From CAYZPW01 sp964480475 (GTDB taxonomy: Bacteria; B130-G9): a stretch of 26,414 nt of DNA. A program made the position numbers and the translations under genes. The notes under the pieces are model-generated. The model was not told the DNA's origin. It saw only the letters and a program-made list of their open reading frames with translations, and ran no database searches. Position 1 is the first letter of the stretch. Each line of letters starts with the position of its first letter. The stretch is taken from positions 1-26,414 of the forward strand of contig CAYZPW010000043.1 of assembly GCA_964480475.1 (NCBI GenBank), read 5' to 3'. Positions 21,977 to 26,414 of this stretch are shown piece by piece.

Positions 21977-23392
21977 ATGCGACCTGTTGGAATAGTAAGA
22001 CCCAGAGACCTGACCGAGGGGAGCGTCCTTCGCAACGTCATATTCATGGGCGTTCCCTCCATGATCGGCTTTGCGACGACGACCATTTGCGCCCTTGTTG
22101 ACGTTTTCTATTTGGGGCTTCTGGGCAGTTCAGCCGTGGCCGGGATGACGCTCTTGATGGCGTTCGCCGGCGTTCTTTCCACAACCAACTCGCTCGTTGG
22201 CGCGGGTTCAGTCGCTGTCATCTCGAGGCGCTATGGCGAAAAGGACTACGCGGGAACTGAGAACGCGATCAAGCAGACGCTCCTTCTGAAGCTGTCTATG
22301 GCCGTGCTTTCAGGGACAGTCGGGCTAATCCTCCTTCGCCCACTCCTGTCGTGGATGAATGCAGAGCCTGAAGCTGCCCGGCTTGGTTTTGAGTATGGCG
22401 TTTGGTTCTTCATCGGCCTCCCATTCAACTTCTGCTCGTGGACAATGTTTACAGCCTTCAGAGGTATGGGCGACGCGCCGCGCGCGATGTTCCTGATGAT
22501 CCTGACGACGGCGCTAAACATAGTGCTTGCGCCCCTTATGATCTTCGACAAAATGCCCTTTTCGCTTGGCATTGCAGGGCTTGAGATCATCTCAAAGGAC
22601 ACACCGATAGGCCTCGGCCTGGGCATCAGCGGCGCGGCAATAGCGAAGGGAGTGGCGCTGCTCGTCTGCTGCGTGCTCGGCGTCGCCATGCTTCATTCGA
22701 AGAAGACGAGCGTGAGGTTCCGACCCTCCAGAGGTTGGAGACCAGACTTCACGGTAATGGCAAGAATCGTAAAGATCGGCACGCCGCCGGGCCTCGAAGG
22801 AATCGCTCGCTCACTCGCCGGCCTTGCAACGACCTATTTCATCGCGCTTCATGGAACCGCCGTCGTCGCCGCCTTCGGATTCGCGTCTCAGATTCTCGGT
22901 TTCACAATCATTGCTGCGGTCGGAATGTCGCTCGGCTCGTCCGCAATTGTCGGTCATTGCCTCGGCGCCGGTCGGAAGGAGATGGCAACCAGAACGGTTA
23001 AGGTCGCGACCACGGTGGTCGCCTCGATCTGCGCATCATTGAGCACAACGGTCTTCATTCTCGCGCCCCAGATCATAGACGTGTTCACGAAAGAGACTGG
23101 TGTGGCGCAGGTGGCCATCATCGCGGTCAGGATAATGGTGTTTGGTCATTTGCTGTTCTCTGTCAGGTTGGTCTTAGCCAGCGCCTTCAACGGTTCGGGA
23201 AACACGCTGCCGCCGACACTGATTGGCCTTTCGGCTGAGGCGGTCCGTCTCGCTCTGATCGCGGTCTTCATCTATGTGTTCCGGGCGAATGAGACCAGCA
23301 TCTGGTGCGCATTCGTTATCGCAAGCCTCCTCGATACGCTGTCAATCGCAGTGTGGTATAAGAAAGGGAAATGGCTCGAGCGCAACGTGTAG
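21977..23392 (+). CDS. MATE-family cation/drug antiporter
   Basis: This 471-residue inner-membrane protein belongs to the multidrug and toxic compound extrusion family, which exports organic cations or metabolites in exchange for Na+ or H+. It has about 12 membrane spans in two related halves. Diagnostic segments are VPSMIGFATTTICALVDVFY in the first helices, SLVGAGSVAVISRRYGEKDY, FRGMGDAPRAMF in the first half, and GTPPGLEGIARSLAG, VGMSLGSSAIVGHCLGAGRK and SAFNGSGNTLPPTLIG in the second. GGAG lies 8 bp before the ATG. The length is typical. The gene seems to stand alone, and its substrate cannot be told. Confidence 0.94.
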   Translation: MRPVGIVRPRDLTEGSVLRNVIFMGVPSMIGFATTTICALVDVFYLGLLGSSAVAGMTLLMAFAGVLSTTNSLVGAGSVAVISRRYGEKDYAGTENAIKQTLLLKLSMAVLSGTVGLILLRPLLSWMNAEPEAARLGFEYGVWFFIGLPFNFCSWTMFTAFRGMGDAPRAMFLMILTTALNIVLAPLMIFDKMPFSLGIAGLEIISKDTPIGLGLGISGAAIAKGVALLVCCVLGVAMLHSKKTSVRFRPSRGWRPDFTVMARIVKIGTPPGLEGIARSLAGLATTYFIALHGTAVVAAFGFASQILGFTIIAAVGMSLGSSAIVGHCLGAGRKEMATRTVKVATTVVASICASLSTTVFILAPQIIDVFTKETGVAQVAIIAVRIMVFGHLLFSVRLVLASAFNGSGNTLPPTLIGLSAEAVRLALIAVFIYVFRANETSIWCAFVIASLLDTLSIAVWYKKGKWLERNV

Positions 23393-23456
23393 CGTCCATG
23401 ATTGATGGCAGGCCTGACAGACCTACTCCATAACTGCACCACGTTTCAGACAGAGG

Positions 23457-25973
23457 ATGCACAACAACCACGAAGGCAAACGCCTTGATGGTAAGCAGAT
23501 AAGGGCCGATTTCGACCCAAAAGGGCGAATCGCGAAGCGTACAATCACGTGCTTGTGCGACGCGGTCGCGGCAAGCGGACAGTCCGCGGACTTCTTAGCC
23601 AGCTGGAAGGCAAGTCAGCCGCTACCGGAGAAGGCTAAAGAGCTGCTCGAGCGCGGGAGCACTTCGCCATTCGAGAAGTCTCTTGCGAACGTGAATCCCA
23701 GGCCCGACCTGGTCCTCTTCGCCGTCCAGACCTACTTCGCGCTCGTCGTCAAGCTGGTAGCCGCGCACGTGACCTTGGGCCGAAAAGCGGATGGGCCCCG
23801 GTTCTGGCAGGAGCCTCTTTCCTGCTCTGCCGACGTGCTCGCCGAAATTGAGAACGGCCAGGCGTTCCGCCAGGTTGGGATATGCAACTTTCCCGAGGAC
23901 AACTGCTACGGATGGTATGCGGAAGCGTGCGGCGACGAAATCGCCGGTTCGCTGCGGCAGATGAACGAGTGTCTGGCGGGTTACGACTTCGTCGCACACA
24001 TCAGCTGTGCGAGCCAATCTCACGAGCTCTTCGGCGACCTTTACGCCTCGCTCATCCCACGTGCGCTCCGACACTCCCTCGGCGAGTACTACACGCCAGA
24101 ATGGCTCGTGGATTTCGTTCTGGACAGCGTTGGATACGACGGCGACCCGTCCGTCAGACTGATCGATCCATCGTGCGGCTCGGGCGCGTTCCTGACGCGC
24201 GCTCTGGGCCGGGCGCTGGAGAAAGCGAACAGGCCCAGTCCCCGAGCTGGTGGCGGCTCTGTCCCATCGAAACGGAACCCCTTGCCCAGCATCGTCGGAG
24301 TGGACGTCAATCCCCTGGCTGTGCTCGCCGCAAAGGCCAACTACATCGTCTCACTTCGCTCAATGCTTCCATTCGACCGCTGCCTGGATATCCCAGTTCA
24401 CCGGTTCGACGTAATCACAGAACAGGACGAAGAACGGAAGTCTCGACGCCCATCGTCGAGAGCCGCCCCTGAACTGAAGGCAAGTCCCTTTGACTTGGTC
24501 GTCGGCAATCCGCCCTGGGTGCTTTGGGACAACCTGTCGCCGGAGTATCGGGAGGCAACGAAGCCGCTCTGGCGTGATTATGGCCTCTTCTCGCTTTCTG
24601 GCAGCAAGGGCCGCATGGGGGGCGGCAAGAAGGACCTCTCCATGCTGTTCGTCTATCGCTCAATCGACCGCCTCCTGAAGAATGGCGGCAAGCTCGGCTT
24701 CCTGATCACACAGAGCGCCTTCAAGACAAGAGGCGCAGGCGAGGGCTTCCGACGTTTCTGGTTCAATCGATACTCAACCTGGGCATTCATTAACGTGGAA
24801 TCTGTCCACGATCTGACAGCGCTCTCCCCTTTCCCCGGCGCCTCGAACCGGACAGCGCTGCTGATATGCGAACGCTCCGACAGCCCGACGCGATATCCCG
24901 TGCCCTACATCGTCTGGAGAAGAAGACGAGATGGCCAGGCGACGCTATTTGCGGACCGCGCCTCGCCCATCGACCTGGCCGAGCGGACTGAACTGGTAGC
25001 CTCGCCGATCGACAAGAACTCGCTAGGCTCCTCTTGGTTGACTGTGCCCTACGGTCTCATGGGGCCAATCCGCAAGATGATCGGCCCGTCGCCCTACAAG
25101 GCCTGGGAAGGCGTCAACTGCGCCGGGCTATCTGGCTGCTTCATCGTCAGGATTGTTGAGTCGCTTCCAAACGGCGATCTGGTCATCGAGAACATCCACG
25201 ACATCGGAAAAATCAAGGTCAAGAAGGTCAGGGCTGTTATTGAACCGGACCTCGTCTATCCGCAGCTTCTGGGCCGCGACCTGAAGAGATGGGACGCCCG
25301 TCCATCGGTGCACGTGATCCTGGCGCAAGACCCCGAAACGCGAAGAGGCATCGCCGAGCAGACGATGAAGGCAAAATACCCGAAAACGCTGAACTACATC
25401 AGCGCGTTCGAGCAGCAGTTGAGGGAACGAGCCGCATTCAAAAAATACTTCAACCCGAAGCGCCACCCCTTCTGGTCGATGTTCAACGTCGGAACCTACA
25501 CACTTGAAAGGTGGCGCGTCGGCTGGCGGATCATGGGCTCAAAGATGGCGGCCGCCGTCCTACCATTTGAGCACGACAAACCTGTCCTCCCCCAGAACAC
25601 GCACGCCTTCATCTCCTGCGAGACTGAGGACGAGGCGCACTACCTCTGCGCGATGCTCAACTCCTCGCTCGTCAACTTCCTCATCCGCAGCTACTCAGTG
25701 GCCGGCGGCAAAAGCTTCGCCCCACCCCACATCCTCGAATACGTCAGAATCCCCCCCTACGACGCAAGCGCTCTACACACCGACCTCGCGCACCTCTCCA
25801 AAGGTCGCCACCGCGACGCAGAGCAGGGCCGGCTTTCGCTTCTGTCCGCAGCCCAGCCCGCGCTCGATCGACTGGTCGGCAAGTGCTTTGGTATGCCAAA
25901 CAAAGAACTCGCCTCTATTGAAAAACAAGCGAATCAGCCTTTCGCGCGTAGCATGCCGTCCGTGTCCCACTAA
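23457..25973 (+). CDS. N6-adenine DNA methylase of type IIG-like architecture
   Basis: This 838-residue protein would methylate adenine in a specific DNA site. Residues 1-200 are helical (PRPDLVLFAVQTYFALVVK near 81-99). LGEYYTPEWLVDFVLD (208-223) is motif X, LIDPSCGSGAFL (235-246) is the SAM-binding motif I, GVDVNPLAVLAAKAN follows, and VVGNPPWV (348-355) is the catalytic motif IV. The part from about 540 to 790 resembles the target recognition region of type IIG enzymes, with YPQLLGRDLKRW, NPKRHPFWSMFNVG and LPQNTHAFI. I find no PD-(D/E)XK motif at the N terminus, and no separate nuclease or specificity gene next to it. The ATG at 23457 is the only canonical start in the open frame, but AGAGG directly abuts it, so the true translation signal is unclear. 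Confidence 0.86.
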   Translation: MHNNHEGKRLDGKQIRADFDPKGRIAKRTITCLCDAVAASGQSADFLASWKASQPLPEKAKELLERGSTSPFEKSLANVNPRPDLVLFAVQTYFALVVKLVAAHVTLGRKADGPRFWQEPLSCSADVLAEIENGQAFRQVGICNFPEDNCYGWYAEACGDEIAGSLRQMNECLAGYDFVAHISCASQSHELFGDLYASLIPRALRHSLGEYYTPEWLVDFVLDSVGYDGDPSVRLIDPSCGSGAFLTRALGRALEKANRPSPRAGGGSVPSKRNPLPSIVGVDVNPLAVLAAKANYIVSLRSMLPFDRCLDIPVHRFDVITEQDEERKSRRPSSRAAPELKASPFDLVVGNPPWVLWDNLSPEYREATKPLWRDYGLFSLSGSKGRMGGGKKDLSMLFVYRSIDRLLKNGGKLGFLITQSAFKTRGAGEGFRRFWFNRYSTWAFINVESVHDLTALSPFPGASNRTALLICERSDSPTRYPVPYIVWRRRRDGQATLFADRASPIDLAERTELVASPIDKNSLGSSWLTVPYGLMGPIRKMIGPSPYKAWEGVNCAGLSGCFIVRIVESLPNGDLVIENIHDIGKIKVKKVRAVIEPDLVYPQLLGRDLKRWDARPSVHVILAQDPETRRGIAEQTMKAKYPKTLNYISAFEQQLRERAAFKKYFNPKRHPFWSMFNVGTYTLERWRVGWRIMGSKMAAAVLPFEHDKPVLPQNTHAFISCETEDEAHYLCAMLNSSLVNFLIRSYSVAGGKSFAPPHILEYVRIPPYDASALHTDLAHLSKGRHRDAEQGRLSLLSAAQPALDRLVGKCFGMPNKELASIEKQANQPFARSMPSVSH

Positions 25974-25993
25974 TCGCGCTCGGCATCCAACAT

Positions 25994-26326
25994 CTACGAT
26001 TCGCCTCGCTGCTTCCCCGGCCCCGTTGGTCGCCGAATGGTCCACACCTCTGCCCCGGAGAAGAGGGTAATTGCACAAACAGTGATAACGAGAAACAATG
26101 TGGGGCTTGCGAACCTTGGGCCACCAACAGAAAAGGCACACGATATCACCCAGTTATAAACTACTATCGCTATTGCTACCCAAAAGACCCGTCTGACGTT
26201 TCTGATGCGATCGGAAGGAATCCGCGTGCGTCTTTGAAATGCAAGGATTAGTCCAATCAGCACTGCAGTCAGAGCGAATAGAGAGTTCACAACCAGCTGC
26301 AGCATGCTCCAGACCAGTTGCAGCAT
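25994..26326 (-). CDS. Small membrane protein, unknown function
   Basis: This 110-residue protein begins at the ATG at 26326, where GGTGAG lies 6 bp upstream; a longer in-frame start at 26410 close to the window edge is possible. It has three membrane spans (about 8-29, 45-66 and 74-95) and a basic loop RRTRIPSDRIRNVRR between the first two. The tail TIRRPTGPGKQRGES is polar. I do not recognise the family. It converges on the DNA methylase gene with 20 bp between stops, and no terminator hairpin is visible. Confidence 0.6.
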   Translation of the reverse strand: MLQLVWSMLQLVVNSLFALTAVLIGLILAFQRRTRIPSDRIRNVRRVFWVAIAIVVYNWVISCAFSVGGPRFASPTLFLVITVCAITLFSGAEVWTIRRPTGPGKQRGES

Positions 26327-26414
26327 TCTTGACTCACCAAATGACCGGGGTCCTACAGAAGGGAACCAGAAGACCGCTCCGGCGCGAACAACACTTCCCA
26401 GATAATGCATTGGC

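Overview
The window looks like a chromosomal segment of an uncultured, probably Gram-negative (diderm), moderately high-GC bacterium. A TonB-type C-terminal domain protein, secreted parallel beta-helix proteins (DUF1565 / choice-of-anchor Q style), a PQQ-type beta-propeller and a GDRTGGH-type phosphoesterase with a CBM9-like tail are a combination I associate with PVC/FCB-affiliated candidate phyla. I cannot place it more precisely without a search. GTG and TTG starts are common, and most genes have clear GGAGG-type ribosome binding sites.

Layout. 1-2165: the 3' part of hemW converges on a malic enzyme. 2320-6222 (minus strand): two secreted beta-helix proteins and, just upstream of the second, an unlisted 59-residue membrane peptide. 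Both transcription units carry the same perfect 19-bp palindrome about 90 bp upstream of the first start codon. 6604-8495: a membrane-anchored beta-propeller protein diverges from a TonB-like protein. 8954-9775: a tandem duplication of about 420 bp, each copy holding a small cold-shock-domain gene with a TTG start and a conserved leader. 10116-13275: a small-molecule-type methyltransferase, then a probable type II restriction-modification pair (TSPPY DNA methyltransferase overlapping a putative PD-(D/E)XK endonuclease). 13412-15265: an exported metallophosphoesterase. 15686-17223: a NucS/RecB-like nuclease whose stop codon lies inside what looks like an integron attC site, followed at once by hicAB. 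17584-20811: an iron-uptake locus (DtxR/MntR-family regulator, feoA, feoB) with candidate operators. 20960-21284: an antitoxin preceded by a stub of a RelE-like toxin. 21341-26326: a small membrane protein, a MATE exporter, a large N6-adenine DNA methylase without a visible nuclease, and another small membrane protein.

How it fits together. Housekeeping and surface genes alternate with accessory cargo: the restriction-modification pair, the lone nuclease, hicAB, the broken toxin-antitoxin pair and the solitary methylase. The accessory genes lie next to dispersed non-coding repeats (ATCCGCAATC-type arrays, a nested inverted-repeat element, purine/pyrimidine tracts). The most notable signal is the 59-bp attC-like element at 16717-16775. 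It has R boxes GTCCAAC and GTTAAGC and an imperfect hairpin with two extrahelical bases on one arm, which suggests that the nuclease gene, and perhaps hicAB, are or were integron gene cassettes although no integrase is in the window. No tRNA, rRNA, CRISPR array, insertion sequence or phage gene was seen.
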